Assembly: GCA_937142855.1 (NCBI GenBank) | Contig: CAKZQZ010000053.1 | Span: 1-64,000 of the forward strand | Length of the DNA: 64,000 nucleotides | From: an uncultured Alphaproteobacteria bacterium | GTDB lineage: Bacteria > Pseudomonadota > Alphaproteobacteria > Puniceispirillales > Marisalimonadaceae | Reading direction: 5' to 3' | Shown: piece after piece, positions 30,746-40,081 of the stretch | Layout of the letters: each line of letters starts with the position of its first letter | Position numbering within the stretch: the stretch's first letter is position 1 | Program-made: the position numbers and the translations under genes | Notes under the pieces: generated by a model | Seen by the model: the letters and a program-made list of their open reading frames with translations, nothing else | Database searches by the model: none | What the model was told of the DNA's origin: nothing

Positions 30746-31615
30746 TTATTTTCCGCTTTGATTGCCAAAAAAGCTGAAGAAATCACTGTCTGGACTAAGC
30801 AACATTGTAGTGCCATCATCAGAAAAAGTGTTCTCATAAGCAAGCATAGAACGATAAAATTTAAAAAAGTTTTCATCTTGACCAAAAGCATCAGAATAAA
30901 TTTTGATAGCTTCACCATCGCCATTACCCCTTAATGCCTCAGCTAATCTCTTACTTTCCGCTACAAGTACAACTTTTTGTTTTTCAGCATCAGCCCTAAT
31001 TTTTTGTGCTTCTTCAGCACCTTCCGCTCTAAACTCTTTTGCTTCTTGTTGTCTTTCAGTTTTCATTCTATTGAAAATATTCTGACTTGTTGCTTCAGGA
31101 TAATCAGCTCTTCTAATTCTGACATCGATTATTTCCATTCCAAGTCTCTTTATTATATCATTAACCTCATCGGAAATATCATTAACAATTTCAGTTCTTG
31201 CATCTGACAAAATAGCAGTAAGCTCGTAACTTCCAAAAACTCTCCTAACAGAAGAATCGATAATTGAGTCTAATCTCTGACGAGCGCCAAACTCGCTTCT
31301 AACTGTCTGAAAAAATAATAATGGATCAATGATCTTAAATCTGGAATAAGTATCCACTTCTAATCTCTTTTGATCAGCCAATATCACTTCTTCAGAATCT
31401 TGAGAAACAAGAGATAAAACTCTTTTCTCAAAAAAAGTAACTTCTTGTATAAATGGAATTTTAAAGTTTAGACCAGGTTTATTAACTAACCTCTTTGGCT
31501 CTCCAAATTGAAGCACTAAGGCCTGTTGAGTTTGATCAACAATAAAAAAAGAACTTAACAAACCAAAGAGAACTACAAGAACACTCGCGCCTGATAGGAT
31601 TTTATAAGAAGACAT
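30746..31615 (-). CDS. hflC: HflC, modulator of the FtsH protease
   Basis: Band-7/SPFH membrane protein that forms the HflKC cage around FtsH. The N-terminal membrane helix SGASVLVVLFGLLSSFFIV is followed by TQQALVLQFGEPKRLVNKPGLNFKIPFIQEV and the SPFH domain. An Ala/Glu/Lys-rich helix follows (TERQQEAKEFRAEGAEEAQK). The C-terminal region IYSDAFGQDENFFKFYRSMLAYE is diagnostic for HflC. The ATG overlaps the hflK stop by one base (TAATG). Confidence 0.95.
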   Translation of the reverse strand: MSSYKILSGASVLVVLFGLLSSFFIVDQTQQALVLQFGEPKRLVNKPGLNFKIPFIQEVTFFEKRVLSLVSQDSEEVILADQKRLEVDTYSRFKIIDPLLFFQTVRSEFGARQRLDSIIDSSVRRVFGSYELTAILSDARTEIVNDISDEVNDIIKRLGMEIIDVRIRRADYPEATSQNIFNRMKTERQQEAKEFRAEGAEEAQKIRADAEKQKVVLVAESKRLAEALRGNGDGEAIKIYSDAFGQDENFFKFYRSMLAYENTFSDDGTTMLLSPDSDFFSFFGNQSGK

Positions 31616-32712
31616 TATTGGTTACCCTTTTGATTTAATTGATTTAGAGGAAGATAAGGAACAACACCTGAAGTACTAGCAGATTTATCCATTATAATTT
31701 TTTTTACATTAGAAAAGACTTTTTCCATAGTTTCCAAATAAATTCGAGATTTGGTAACTTCAGGATTAAGCTTATAACTTGTATAAATTGAGTTAAACCT
31801 GTCAGCGTCACCCTTTGCTCTATTAACAACTTCACTAGCGTATGCTTCTGCTTCTGAAATTAATTGAGCTGCCTCACCTCTTGCTCTTGGAACAATATCG
31901 TTTCTAAATGCTTCGGCTTCGTTGATTAATGTGTCTCTATCCTGTCTTGCTCTTTGAACATCATTAAAAGCATCAATAACTTCAGCTGGAGGATTTACTG
32001 ATAACAATTGAACATTTCGAATTTCAACACCAGCCTGATACTCATTTAAAAGTTCTTGAAGCATATTTTTGGCTTTAACTTGAATTTCTTGCCTACCACC
32101 AGTAAGAGCTGTTTGGATATTTGTTTGACCAATTATATCTCTCATAACTGATTGAGCGGCCACCTTAACGGTTTCTGGAGGATCTTGTATATTAAACAAA
32201 TATGCACCTGCATCTGCAATTTTCCAAAACACAACAAAATCAATATCTATATTATTTTCATCACCTGTAATCATTTTGGACTCATCAGGGACATCTCTCC
32301 TATTTGAAGTACCTGCTCCAAAGGATCTGTAACCTATTTCAATTCTATTATCTCTTGTAACATCAGGGGTAAATACCTTTTCTATTGGTGTTGGGAGATG
32401 ATAGTGTAAACCAGGTGGAGTAGTTCTAACCCATTCACCAAACCTCATGACAACACCTTGTTCTTGTGGGTTAACTCTGTAAATACCTGTCATTAACCAT
32501 AAACCCAAAAGAATAAACAAAAGAATAGTTATGCCTTTTCCTCCACCAAAACCCGTTGGCATCATTTTCTTAAATTTTTCCTTACCTTCTTTAAGCATCT
32601 GATCAACGTCAGGTGGTGTACCATTTGAGTTAGGCTTCTTTCCCCATGGGTTGTTACCCCCACCACTTCCCCAAGGACCAGAGCCATTATCATTAATCTT
32701 ATTTATAATCAT
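31615..32712 (-). CDS. hflK: HflK, modulator of the FtsH protease
   Basis: Partner of HflC. A Gly/Asn/Pro-rich cytoplasmic N-terminus (GSGPWGSGGGNNPWGKKP) is typical of HflK. One membrane helix follows (GITILLFILLGLWLMTGI), then the SPFH domain with NPQEQGVVMRFGEW and FNDVQRARQDRDTLINEAEAF. 365 residues. First gene of hflK-hflC-degP, divergent from mrp. Confidence 0.95.
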   Translation of the reverse strand: MIINKINDNGSGPWGSGGGNNPWGKKPNSNGTPPDVDQMLKEGKEKFKKMMPTGFGGGKGITILLFILLGLWLMTGIYRVNPQEQGVVMRFGEWVRTTPPGLHYHLPTPIEKVFTPDVTRDNRIEIGYRSFGAGTSNRRDVPDESKMITGDENNIDIDFVVFWKIADAGAYLFNIQDPPETVKVAAQSVMRDIIGQTNIQTALTGGRQEIQVKAKNMLQELLNEYQAGVEIRNVQLLSVNPPAEVIDAFNDVQRARQDRDTLINEAEAFRNDIVPRARGEAAQLISEAEAYASEVVNRAKGDADRFNSIYTSYKLNPEVTKSRIYLETMEKVFSNVKKIIMDKSASTSGVVPYLPLNQLNQKGNQ

Positions 32713-32835
32713 TTGAGAAACTCCAATGGTTTACATAATTTAATTAGAATTGAAATACTTTATGTATTGTATATGATATTTGCATTATGTTAGTACATTT
32801 CAACCTCTCTTAAAAATTATTTCTAGGTAAACTTA

Positions 32836-33906
32836 ATGAGTGAAAAAAAATTAGATGAAATTAGAAAAGTTTTAAGTTCAATTACACTTTCAAATAGATC
32901 AACTAACATCGTTGATTCCAAGATGGTTAGTGGATTAGAACTAAAAAAAAATATAATTACATTTGCACTTGAACTCGCACCAGAAGAGCTCAAAGATTCA
33001 AGAGAAATTAAAAAAACTATAGAAGATAAATTATTATTAATTTCTCAAATTGACAAAGTCTCAGTTGTTATTACGACACACAACAACACAAAAGAGAAAA
33101 ATGGGCAACAGAACAAACCTCTTAAACCAGCTTCTAACATTATAGCAATTGCAAGTGGCAAAGGCGGAGTTGGTAAATCAACAACTGCAATAAACCTAGC
33201 TTTATCATTATTGAAACTAAATTTTAAAGTTGGAATTCTAGATGCAGATATTTATGGTCCTAGTCTACCCAAACTAACTGGGATAAATATCAAACCAAAA
33301 AGTAATGGAAAGAAAATTATTCCACACAATGCTTTTGGGTTACAAGCTATGTCAATTGGATATTTGGTTCCTGAAGATGCCGCCACTATATGGAGAGGAC
33401 CCATGGTAATGAGTGCTATTGAGCAATTACTTAGGGATGTTGATTGGCAAAATCTAGATATACTAATTATTGACATGCCCCCAGGAACTGGAGATGCACA
33501 ATTAACATTATCTCAAAGAGTTCAGCTTGCAGGAGCAATAATCGTTTCAACACCTCAAGATTTATCATTAATTGATGCTAGAAAGGGACTAAACATGTTT
33601 AAAAAAGTTAACGTTCCTATTTTAGGAATTATAGAAAATATGAGCTATTTTCTTTGTGAGAAATGTGAAACTCAACATAATATTTTTGGAAATGGTGGTG
33701 CCAAAGCTGAAGCAGATAAACTAGGAGTACCATTTCTAGATGAAATCCCATTAGACATATCCTTAAGAACAAGTTCAGATGAAGGTAAGCCAATTGTCTT
33801 TCAAGAACCAGACAATCTGATTTCAAAAAAATATCTAGAAATTGCTAACTTAATTGCTGAAAGCCTTGAAAAACAAAAAAAACCAATGCCAACAATAATA
33901 CAGTAA
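32836..33906 (+). CDS. mrp: Mrp/NBP35-family Fe-S cluster carrier ATPase
   Basis: P-loop ATPase that carries [4Fe-4S] clusters to apo-proteins. A short N-terminal MIP18-like domain is followed by the deviant Walker A loop IASGKGGVGKSTTAINLALS. LDADIYGPSLPKL, IDMPPGTGDAQLTL and IENMSYFLCEKCETQHNIFG follow; the last contains the CxxC that binds the cluster at the dimer interface. 356 residues. It is convergent with folA, divergent from hflK. Confidence 0.94.
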   Translation: MSEKKLDEIRKVLSSITLSNRSTNIVDSKMVSGLELKKNIITFALELAPEELKDSREIKKTIEDKLLLISQIDKVSVVITTHNNTKEKNGQQNKPLKPASNIIAIASGKGGVGKSTTAINLALSLLKLNFKVGILDADIYGPSLPKLTGINIKPKSNGKKIIPHNAFGLQAMSIGYLVPEDAATIWRGPMVMSAIEQLLRDVDWQNLDILIIDMPPGTGDAQLTLSQRVQLAGAIIVSTPQDLSLIDARKGLNMFKKVNVPILGIIENMSYFLCEKCETQHNIFGNGGAKAEADKLGVPFLDEIPLDISLRTSSDEGKPIVFQEPDNLISKKYLEIANLIAESLEKQKKPMPTIIQ

Positions 33907-33910
33907 ATCT

Positions 33911-34459
33911 TTAATTTACTCTTTGGTAATGCCAATAACTAAATTCAGGAGAATTAATATTTTTATGAAATTCCTGTAATTTCGTTTTTTTCCAATCTTT
34001 ATCATTTAATTTTGGAAACTTAGCTCCTTTAGTTATATTTATTTGAACCTTTGTCATTTGAATTACATCACAAAAATCTATACCCAAATTATAAATTTCT
34101 GATCCTCCAAATAGAAATATTTTTTTTTGGACAGTTACTTCTGGGTTGTGCTTTTCATTTTTAATCCATTTATCTGCTTCTTGTATTGCTTCATCAAAAG
34201 AATTAACTACTATCGCTCCATTGAAATTAGTAAGATTTGAGCGTGTTAAAACTATATTTGCCCTGCCAGGAAGAGGCCTTCCTATAGATTCCCATGTTTT
34301 TCTTCCCATTATCAAAGGGGCACCCATTGTCATAGATTTCAACCTTTTTAAATCACCAGGTAAATGCCATAACAATTTATTTCCATCGCCAATAATTCTA
34401 TCTTCGTTCATGGCTACAACACATTCCATAGGGTATTTTAAATTATTCTTATTGAGCAT
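33911..34459 (-). CDS. folA: Dihydrofolate reductase
   Basis: Regenerates tetrahydrofolate with NADPH. ECVVAMNEDRIIGDGNKLLWHLPGDLKRLKSMTMGAPLIMGRKTWESIGRPLPGR is the classic N-terminal half, with the W-H-L-P-x-D active site (Asp in GDLK). IFLFGGSEIYNLGI is the nucleotide-binding loop. 182 residues is slightly long because of an insertion near KNEKHNPEVTVQ. It starts two bases after thyA, so the dihydrofolate made by ThyA is recycled by the adjacent gene's product. Confidence 0.95.
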   Translation of the reverse strand: MLNKNNLKYPMECVVAMNEDRIIGDGNKLLWHLPGDLKRLKSMTMGAPLIMGRKTWESIGRPLPGRANIVLTRSNLTNFNGAIVVNSFDEAIQEADKWIKNEKHNPEVTVQKKIFLFGGSEIYNLGIDFCDVIQMTKVQINITKGAKFPKLNDKDWKKTKLQEFHKNINSPEFSYWHYQRVN

Positions 34460-34461
34460 TT

Positions 34462-35256
34462 TTAAACAGCTACGGGAGCAGAAATATTAGGATGAGGGTC
34501 ATAATCTAAAATTTCAAAATCTTCATATTTAAAATCATTTATGCTATCAAATTTTTTCCTAAATTTTAAATTTGGCAACGTTTTAATGGACCTTGATAAC
34601 TGTACCTTTGCCTGATTAAAATGGTTTTTATAAATATGGGCATCTCCTAAGGTATGTACAAAGTCGCCAACTGAAAGGCCTGTTACATTTGCAATCATAT
34701 GAGTTAAAATTGAATATGAAGCTATATTAAAAGGAACTCCTAAAAAAATATCTGCACTTCTTTGATATAATTGACAAGATAATTTATTATCTGAAACATA
34801 AAATTGAAAAAGGCAATGGCAAGGTGGCAAAGCCATGGATTCCACATCTGATGGGTTCCATGCAGAAATAATTAGCCTTCTTGAGTCAGGGTTTTTTTTG
34901 ATCTGATTAATTATATTATTTAATTGGTCAATTTTTTTCCCATCTGGCGTATCCCAACTTCTCCATTGCTTTCCATAAACTGGTCCAAGGTCACCTTTTT
35001 CATCAGCCCATTCATCCCATATTGATACATTATTTTCTTTTAAATAAGAAATATTAGTATCACCCTTAATAAACCACAATAATTCATGTATAATAGATTT
35101 TAAGTGAAGTTTTTTTGTTGTGAGTAAAGGCAATCCATCCATTAAATTAAATCTCATTTGCCACCCAAAAACAGAATGGGTTCCCGTTCCTGTTCTATCA
35201 TTTTTGATGTTACCTTCATCAAGAACGTGACTTAATAAATCTAAATATTGCTTCAT
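34462..35256 (-). CDS. thyA: Thymidylate synthase (ThyA type)
   Basis: Methylates dUMP to dTMP with methylene-tetrahydrofolate. Start at ATG 35256 ([15 protein letters not shown]) with GGAG about eight bases upstream; an alternative start 12 nt earlier sits on top of that site. [18 protein letters not shown] and [19 protein letters not shown] are present. The catalytic Cys is in [13 protein letters not shown], and [17 protein letters not shown] and HIYKNH complete the signature. 264 residues, the short E. coli-like form. The organism thus uses ThyA rather than ThyX, at least from this locus. Confidence 0.96.
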   Translation of the reverse strand: MKQYLDLLSHVLDEGNIKNDRTGTGTHSVFGWQMRFNLMDGLPLLTTKKLHLKSIIHELLWFIKGDTNISYLKENNVSIWDEWADEKGDLGPVYGKQWRSWDTPDGKKIDQLNNIINQIKKNPDSRRLIISAWNPSDVESMALPPCHCLFQFYVSDNKLSCQLYQRSADIFLGVPFNIASYSILTHMIANVTGLSVGDFVHTLGDAHIYKNHFNQAKVQLSRSIKTLPNLKFRKKFDSINDFKYEDFEILDYDPHPNISAPVAV

Positions 35257-35340
35257 CAATAACTCCAATAGAAATAATTAGTTTAATTCTATCATTATGT
35301 GTTCTTTAATAAAAATAATAAATGATGTATACTAAAAAGG

Positions 35341-35631
35341 TCATTTCTATGACTATGGTGATAAACGTTTTTTAGAATAAGCTTAGCGGACCCGGGGGCG
35401 GTACCCGGCGCCTCCACCATGATATGGGGGCGAAATAGGATCGACGCGTGTAGTAAAAATTAAATTTTCACTCGGTATTGTACCACCGTTATCGGGCTAT
35501 TTTAGTAGTTGCAAACGACAACTATGCTCCGGTAGCTGCAGCAGCGTAAGCAGCCAAAGCAACCGAAACTTAGTCCAATTTTATAGCTAAAATTGGCGGG
35601 GTTAAGTTTACCTGGCAACAGAAATACTTAG
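35341..35631 (+). ncRNA. ssrA: tmRNA (SsrA), circularly permuted two-piece alphaproteobacterial type
   Basis: Rescues stalled ribosomes. The acceptor piece comes first: a T-arm CCGGG-loop-CCCGG, then the 3' acceptor strand CGCCTCC and ACCA ending at 35419. After a six-base spacer the 5' acceptor strand GGGGGCG starts at 35426; it pairs with CGCCTCC (one G-U), which proves the permuted order. The tag frame lies at 35511-35549 and encodes ANDNYAPVAAAA and a stop. ATTTCT near 35343 and AGAAAT near 35620 may pair to close the permuted ends. The exact ends are estimates. Confidence 0.95.
35511..35549 (+). other. SsrA proteolysis-tag reading frame
   Basis: Twelve codons, ANDNYAPVAAAA, then TAA, preceded by TAGTAGTT as in other tmRNAs. 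The ANDNYA start is the usual alphaproteobacterial form recognised by SspB; the C-terminal alanines are what ClpX recognises. The middle (PV) is short compared with tags such as the longer Caulobacter one. Confidence 0.9.
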
Positions 35632-35661
35632 ATGGCGAGAATTTAATTCTCGCCATTTTTT
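35632..35661 (+). terminator. Factor-independent terminator of ssrA
   Basis: A perfect 12-bp stem, ATGGCGAGAATT against AATTCTCGCCAT (35632-35656), is followed by a run of T. It is the clearest intrinsic terminator in the window. Confidence 0.9.
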
Positions 35662-35740
35662 CTAATTATATCTTGTAAAAATTATATTAAAAAATATAGA
35701 ATAGATAAATTAATTAATAAATTTAGGGGAATTAGTTTTA

Positions 35741-36253
35741 GTGGATAATAGCAATAATGGTGGACTAGAAAATAAAGGTTTTGATTACGACTCTTTGGTT
35801 GAAGAAAGTCTAAAAAATGTTGTTAAAAAAGTTTTAAAAATTACATCAGAAACTGGCCTTGAGGGTGAAAGTCATTTTTTTATTTCATTTAATGGTAATG
35901 ATCCAGACGTAATTGTTCCCCCTGAGTTAAAAAATAATGATAATGCAGAAATAAAAATAATTATACAGCATCAATTTTGGGACTTAAAAACAACCGATGA
36001 CCATTTTGAGGTAACATTATCTTTCAATGGGCAGAAAAAGAATATTTTTATCCCTTTTAGAGCTGTTACCTCTTTTACAGATCCATCAGTAGGGTTTGGT
36101 CTCCAATTTAAAGTTGAAAATGAATTAAAACTTCTTCCAGATGATGTTAATGCTAAAAAAAATCTATCTCCCAAAATTCCTACTATTGAATTAGATCAAG
36201 AAACTAAGTCAGGTGAAATAGTTTCTTTAGACGAATTCAGAGATAAAAAATAA
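35741..36253 (+). CDS. sspB: ClpXP adaptor SspB (alphaproteobacterial type)
   Basis: Delivers SsrA-tagged proteins to ClpXP. 170 residues from a GTG start. The tag-binding domain ([81 protein letters not shown]) matches SspB-alpha. After an acidic linker, the C-terminal [13 protein letters not shown] is the ClpX-docking tail. It lies about 80 bp after the tmRNA terminator, so the tag and its adaptor are encoded next to each other. Confidence 0.92.
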   Translation: MDNSNNGGLENKGFDYDSLVEESLKNVVKKVLKITSETGLEGESHFFISFNGNDPDVIVPPELKNNDNAEIKIIIQHQFWDLKTTDDHFEVTLSFNGQKKNIFIPFRAVTSFTDPSVGFGLQFKVENELKLLPDDVNAKKNLSPKIPTIELDQETKSGEIVSLDEFRDKK

Positions 36254-36281
36254 AATCAATCACTTCATTAAGGAGAGTTAC

Positions 36282-37895
36282 TTGAGCGAATTTAATTATT
36301 CACCAATGTTCCCAGTTTTAGAAGACAAAACTGATTATATCAAAATTTCTGATTCCTATGTTAGCAAATTAACACTTAATGGAATTGAAATTTTAAAGAT
36401 TGAACCCAAAGCGCTAACTTTACTAACTCAAAGAGCTTTTAAAGACGTGTCTCATTTATTAAGAACTTCTCATCTTGAACAACTAAAAAATATATTAGAT
36501 GACAAGGAAGCCTCACAAAACGACCATTTTGTTGCTCTAACCATGCTCAAAAATGCAAACATCTCTTCTGCGGGGATTCTCCCAATGTGTCAGGACACTG
36601 GGACTGCTATAGTTATGGGTTATAAAGGAGAAAAAGTTTTCACTAACTGTGATGATGGCAAACATATATCTTTAGGTGTTTATAATACTTATAAAGAAAA
36701 TAACTTAAGATTTTCACAACTTGCACCATTATCTATGTTTAATGAAAAAAATACAGCTAATAACCTTCCTGCTGAAATCACTTTATTTGCGTCAGAAGGA
36801 GCAGAATACAAGTTTGCATTTGTACAAAAAGGTGGTGGCTCAGCTAATAAAAGTTTTTTATTTCAAGCTACCCCTGCAAGTTTGAATTACGAAGGTTTAA
36901 AAGATTTTTTATATGAAAAAATAATATCCTTAGGAACAGCAGCATGCCCTCCCTATCATCTTTCAATTGTTATTGGAGGAACTTCAGCAGAACTAAATCT
37001 AAAAACTGTTAAGCTTGGTTCAATGCGTTACTTAGATAATTTACCTACCGAAGGCGACCATAAAAGTGGTCATGCTTACAGAGATTTAGAGTGGGAAAAA
37101 ATCATACTAGATATGACTCGGGAGATGGGAATTGGCGCTCAATTTGGAGGTAAATATTTTTGTCATGACGTTAGGGTTATTAGATTACCTAGACATGGTG
37201 CTTCATTACCAATAGGTATCGGTGTGTCTTGTTCAGCAGATCGTCAAGTATTAGGTAAGATAAATGAAAATGGAATTTTTATTGAAAAATTAGAAACTGA
37301 TCCTGCACAATTCTTACCTGAAATTGATCCCCAAAATATATCATCAGATAAAGTAATTAATATAGATCTTAACAAACCAATGACACATATTTTAGAACAA
37401 TTAAATGAATGTGAAGTTAAAACAAGAGTTAGCCTAACTGGACCTTTAATTGTAGCTAGGGACATAGCCCACGCAAAACTTTTAGAAAGGTTAGATAAAG
37501 AAGGATCACTTCCAGATTATATAAAAAATCATCCTGTCTATTATGCAGGACCTGCAAAAACGCCTGAAGGAATGGCATCAGGTTCGTTTGGCCCCACAAC
37601 TGCGGGCAGAATGGATGCATATGTAGATAAATTTCAACAAAACGGCGGCTCGATGGTTATGCTTGCAAAAGGTAACAGGTCTTCACAAGTCAGAGAAGCT
37701 TGCAGTAAATATGGAGGTTTTTATCTTGGTACTATTGGAGGAACAGCTGCTAAAGTTGCACTTGATTGTATCAAAAAAATTGAGGTTTTAGAATACCCTG
37801 AGTTAGGAATGGAAGCCGTTTGGAAAATAGAGGTGGAGAATTTTCCTGCATTTGTTGTTATTGATAATAAAGGTAATGACTTTTTTAAAAATTAA
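36282..37895 (+). CDS. fumA: Class I (4Fe-4S) fumarate hydratase
   Basis: Interconverts fumarate and malate. 537 residues, single-chain class I form. The start is TTG 36282, supported by AAGGAGAG just upstream. Cluster and active-site segments include [56 protein letters not shown] and [15 protein letters not shown]. The C-terminal beta domain has [26 protein letters not shown]. No FumC-type signature is present. It is convergent with the tartrate-dehydratase-like gene, and their stop codons overlap. Confidence 0.94.
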   Translation: MSEFNYSPMFPVLEDKTDYIKISDSYVSKLTLNGIEILKIEPKALTLLTQRAFKDVSHLLRTSHLEQLKNILDDKEASQNDHFVALTMLKNANISSAGILPMCQDTGTAIVMGYKGEKVFTNCDDGKHISLGVYNTYKENNLRFSQLAPLSMFNEKNTANNLPAEITLFASEGAEYKFAFVQKGGGSANKSFLFQATPASLNYEGLKDFLYEKIISLGTAACPPYHLSIVIGGTSAELNLKTVKLGSMRYLDNLPTEGDHKSGHAYRDLEWEKIILDMTREMGIGAQFGGKYFCHDVRVIRLPRHGASLPIGIGVSCSADRQVLGKINENGIFIEKLETDPAQFLPEIDPQNISSDKVINIDLNKPMTHILEQLNECEVKTRVSLTGPLIVARDIAHAKLLERLDKEGSLPDYIKNHPVYYAGPAKTPEGMASGSFGPTTAGRMDAYVDKFQQNGGSMVMLAKGNRSSQVREACSKYGGFYLGTIGGTAAKVALDCIKKIEVLEYPELGMEAVWKIEVENFPAFVVIDNKGNDFFKN

Positions 37896-39058
37896 TCAGT
37901 CATTTTTTTCATTACAGCAAAGAGATCAGACTTTCCTTCAAACCCAATTCCATTGATTTCAGGTAGATTAACAAAACTATTTTCCACCTTAACGCCATCT
38001 GGGAAGCCCCCATACGGTTGAAAAAGATCTGGATAACTTTCATTACCTCCTAAACCTAATCCAGCAGCTATAGCTAAAGACATTTGGTGACCACCATGAG
38101 GAATACATCTCGAAATATCCCAATCATGTTTTTTAAGCATTTCAATTATTTTTAAATACTCAACCAAACCATAACTCAAGGCACAATCAAACTGAAGCCA
38201 GTCTTTTTCTTTTCTCATACCAGCATATCTAATGAGGTTTCTAGCATCTTGAACTGAGAATAAATTTTCTCCGGTTGCTATTGATCCCATATAATTTTGG
38301 CTTAATTGTTTATGAAGTTCAAAGTCAAGTGGATCACCTGGCTCTTCGTACCAAAATAAATTATATTGAGATAAAGCTTTTCCATAATTGATAGCTGTTT
38401 CTAAATCAAACCTCCCATTAGCGTCAACTGCAAGCTGATCGTCAGGTCCCAAAATATCAAGTATTGCTTCTATTCTTTTACAATCTTCTGACAAAGAAGC
38501 TCCGCCAATCTTTTTTTTGACTACTGAGTATCCAAGATCTAAATATTTTTTTATTTCATCAGTTAACCCACTTAAACCTTGATCAGGCCAATAATATCCC
38601 CCAGCGGCATAAACAAAAACTTTTCTATTTGGTTGGCCGTCCCCATACCTTTCTGCAAGAACTTGATATAGAGGCTTTTCTTCAATTTTTGAAACAAGGT
38701 CCCAAATTGCCATATCAATAGTTCCAACAGCAACAGACCTTTCTCCGTGTCCTCCAGGTTTTTCGTTTTTCATCATAATGTCCCACATTTTGTGAGGATC
38801 GAAGTTGTTGCCTTCTTCGTTTATAATATCTTCTGGCGAAGCTTCTAATAACCTAGGCCTAAATCTTTCCCTTATCAGGTGACCTTGTCCATATCTACCA
38901 TTGGAATTAAAGCCATATCCGATAACAGGCTTCCCATTTTTTTTAATATCACTACATACAGCGACTAAACTGATTGTCATTTTAGAAAAATCAATGTAAG
39001 CGTTTTTAATATTAGAACTAATAGACTTAGTATCTTCAATTATATTTGTAATTTTCAT
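37892..39058 (-). CDS. tarD: Enolase-superfamily dehydratase, probable D-tartrate dehydratase
   Basis: 388-residue mandelate-racemase/muconate-lactonizing-type barrel. The acid/base KxK is in [14 protein letters not shown]. Metal ligands are expected in [17 protein letters not shown] and IATGENLFS, and the opposing His in [13 protein letters not shown]. From memory, the stretches [29 protein letters not shown] and [22 protein letters not shown] resemble Bradyrhizobium D-tartrate dehydratase closely. It would turn D-tartrate into oxaloacetate. The superfamily has many substrates, so this is family-level assignment. Confidence 0.75.
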   Translation of the reverse strand: MKITNIIEDTKSISSNIKNAYIDFSKMTISLVAVCSDIKKNGKPVIGYGFNSNGRYGQGHLIRERFRPRLLEASPEDIINEEGNNFDPHKMWDIMMKNEKPGGHGERSVAVGTIDMAIWDLVSKIEEKPLYQVLAERYGDGQPNRKVFVYAAGGYYWPDQGLSGLTDEIKKYLDLGYSVVKKKIGGASLSEDCKRIEAILDILGPDDQLAVDANGRFDLETAINYGKALSQYNLFWYEEPGDPLDFELHKQLSQNYMGSIATGENLFSVQDARNLIRYAGMRKEKDWLQFDCALSYGLVEYLKIIEMLKKHDWDISRCIPHGGHQMSLAIAAGLGLGGNESYPDLFQPYGGFPDGVKVENSFVNLPEINGIGFEGKSDLFAVMKKMTD

Positions 39059-39125
39059 ATTTTTTGTGGGCTATAGCTTAAGTTAATTAACAAAAAAACT
39101 AACTACCAAATCACAATAATGTGAA

Positions 39126-39251
39126 TTAGCCTTGACGTGCTTTAAATCGAGGATTTCTTTTGTTAATTACATAAAGACGGCCTCTTCTTTTCACTATTTG
39201 ACAGTGTCTATCTCTGGCCTTTAATGTTTTTAAAGAACTAACGACTTTCAT
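39126..39251 (-). CDS. rpmJ: 50S ribosomal protein L36
   Basis: A 41-residue ribosomal protein: [20 protein letters not shown], followed by [21 protein letters not shown]. The ending and the basic middle are diagnostic of the longer bacterial L36 form. Only one cysteine is present, so this is the zinc-free (C-minus) type. It stands alone between the tartrate-dehydratase-like gene and msrA, which is common for this paralogue in proteobacteria. Confidence 0.93.
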   Translation of the reverse strand: MKVVSSLKTLKARDRHCQIVKRRGRLYVINKRNPRFKARQG

Positions 39252-39332
39252 TTTAATTTCCACATTTTGAATTTGTTATCTAATTATATTAACAATTTAT
39301 TTTGGTCAATATTTATCTTATAAATATATTTA

Positions 39333-39962
39333 TTACTTAAATCTTACCCCACCACCACCTAAACCACAATAACCATTAGGATTCTTATATAAATATTGTT
39401 GATGATAAGCTTCGGCAAAATAAAATTCTACATCATATTTTATTTCAGTTGTGATTTTTTTAAATCCATTAAGATCAAGTAAGTTTTGAAATTCTAGCAT
39501 TGTTTTTTCTACTTCTTTAATATCTTGATTTTCTTCTATATAAATTGCCGATCTATATTGAGTTCCAATATCGTTCCCCTGTCTCATACCTTGTGTAGGA
39601 TCATGACCTTCCCAAAAAGCAATCAGAATTTTTCTTAAGCTTATTTTTTTTGGGTTATAAACCACCCTGACAACCTCTGTGTGTCCAGTTAAACCACTAC
39701 AAACTTCTTCATATGTAGGGTTTTTTGTATGGCCACCTGCATATCCAACTGATGTATGATATACACCCTCAAGTTGCCAAAAAATTCTTTCTGCTCCCCA
39801 AAAGCAACCCATGCCAATAATTATAGTTTTAAAATTTTCAGGGATTTCTCTGAAATCAATGCCATTAATCTCATTTCTTAAATCTATATTAATTTGATTT
39901 TCTCTACCTACTAAAGCTTTACTCTTTTTGACTATTTCTTCTTTATTATTAAAAAAAAACAT
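39333..39962 (-). CDS. msrA: Peptide methionine-(S)-S-oxide reductase
   Basis: Repairs oxidised methionine. The catalytic Cys is residue 53 in IIGMGCFWGAERIFWQL. VGYAGGHTKNPTYEEVCSG, GHTEVVRVVYNPKKIS and FWEGHDPTQGMRQGNDIGTQYRSAIY are family hallmarks. The C-terminus GYCGLGGGGVRFK carries a possible recycling Cys. 209 residues, with about 45 extra N-terminal residues and no signal peptide, so probably cytoplasmic. Confidence 0.95.
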   Translation of the reverse strand: MFFFNNKEEIVKKSKALVGRENQINIDLRNEINGIDFREIPENFKTIIIGMGCFWGAERIFWQLEGVYHTSVGYAGGHTKNPTYEEVCSGLTGHTEVVRVVYNPKKISLRKILIAFWEGHDPTQGMRQGNDIGTQYRSAIYIEENQDIKEVEKTMLEFQNLLDLNGFKKITTEIKYDVEFYFAEAYHQQYLYKNPNGYCGLGGGGVRFK

Positions 39963-40021
39963 TAGATCCTCTAATTACGAAAAGTTATCAGATAAGAGTT
40001 TAAATTAAATCAAACCAGAAC

Positions 40022-40048
40022 TTGACCAATATATAAGTACAATATAAT
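40022..40048 (+). promoter_or_regulatory. Possible promoter of the spermidine operon
   Basis: TTGACC (40022-40027) and TATAAT (40043-40048) lie 15 bp apart, about 35 bp before the speA ATG. The boxes are near consensus but the spacing is short; a 16-bp spacing to ATAATG is also possible. Confidence 0.4.
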
Positions 40049-40081
40049 GAAATTGTTTGATTAATTAAAGGATTAGTTACA

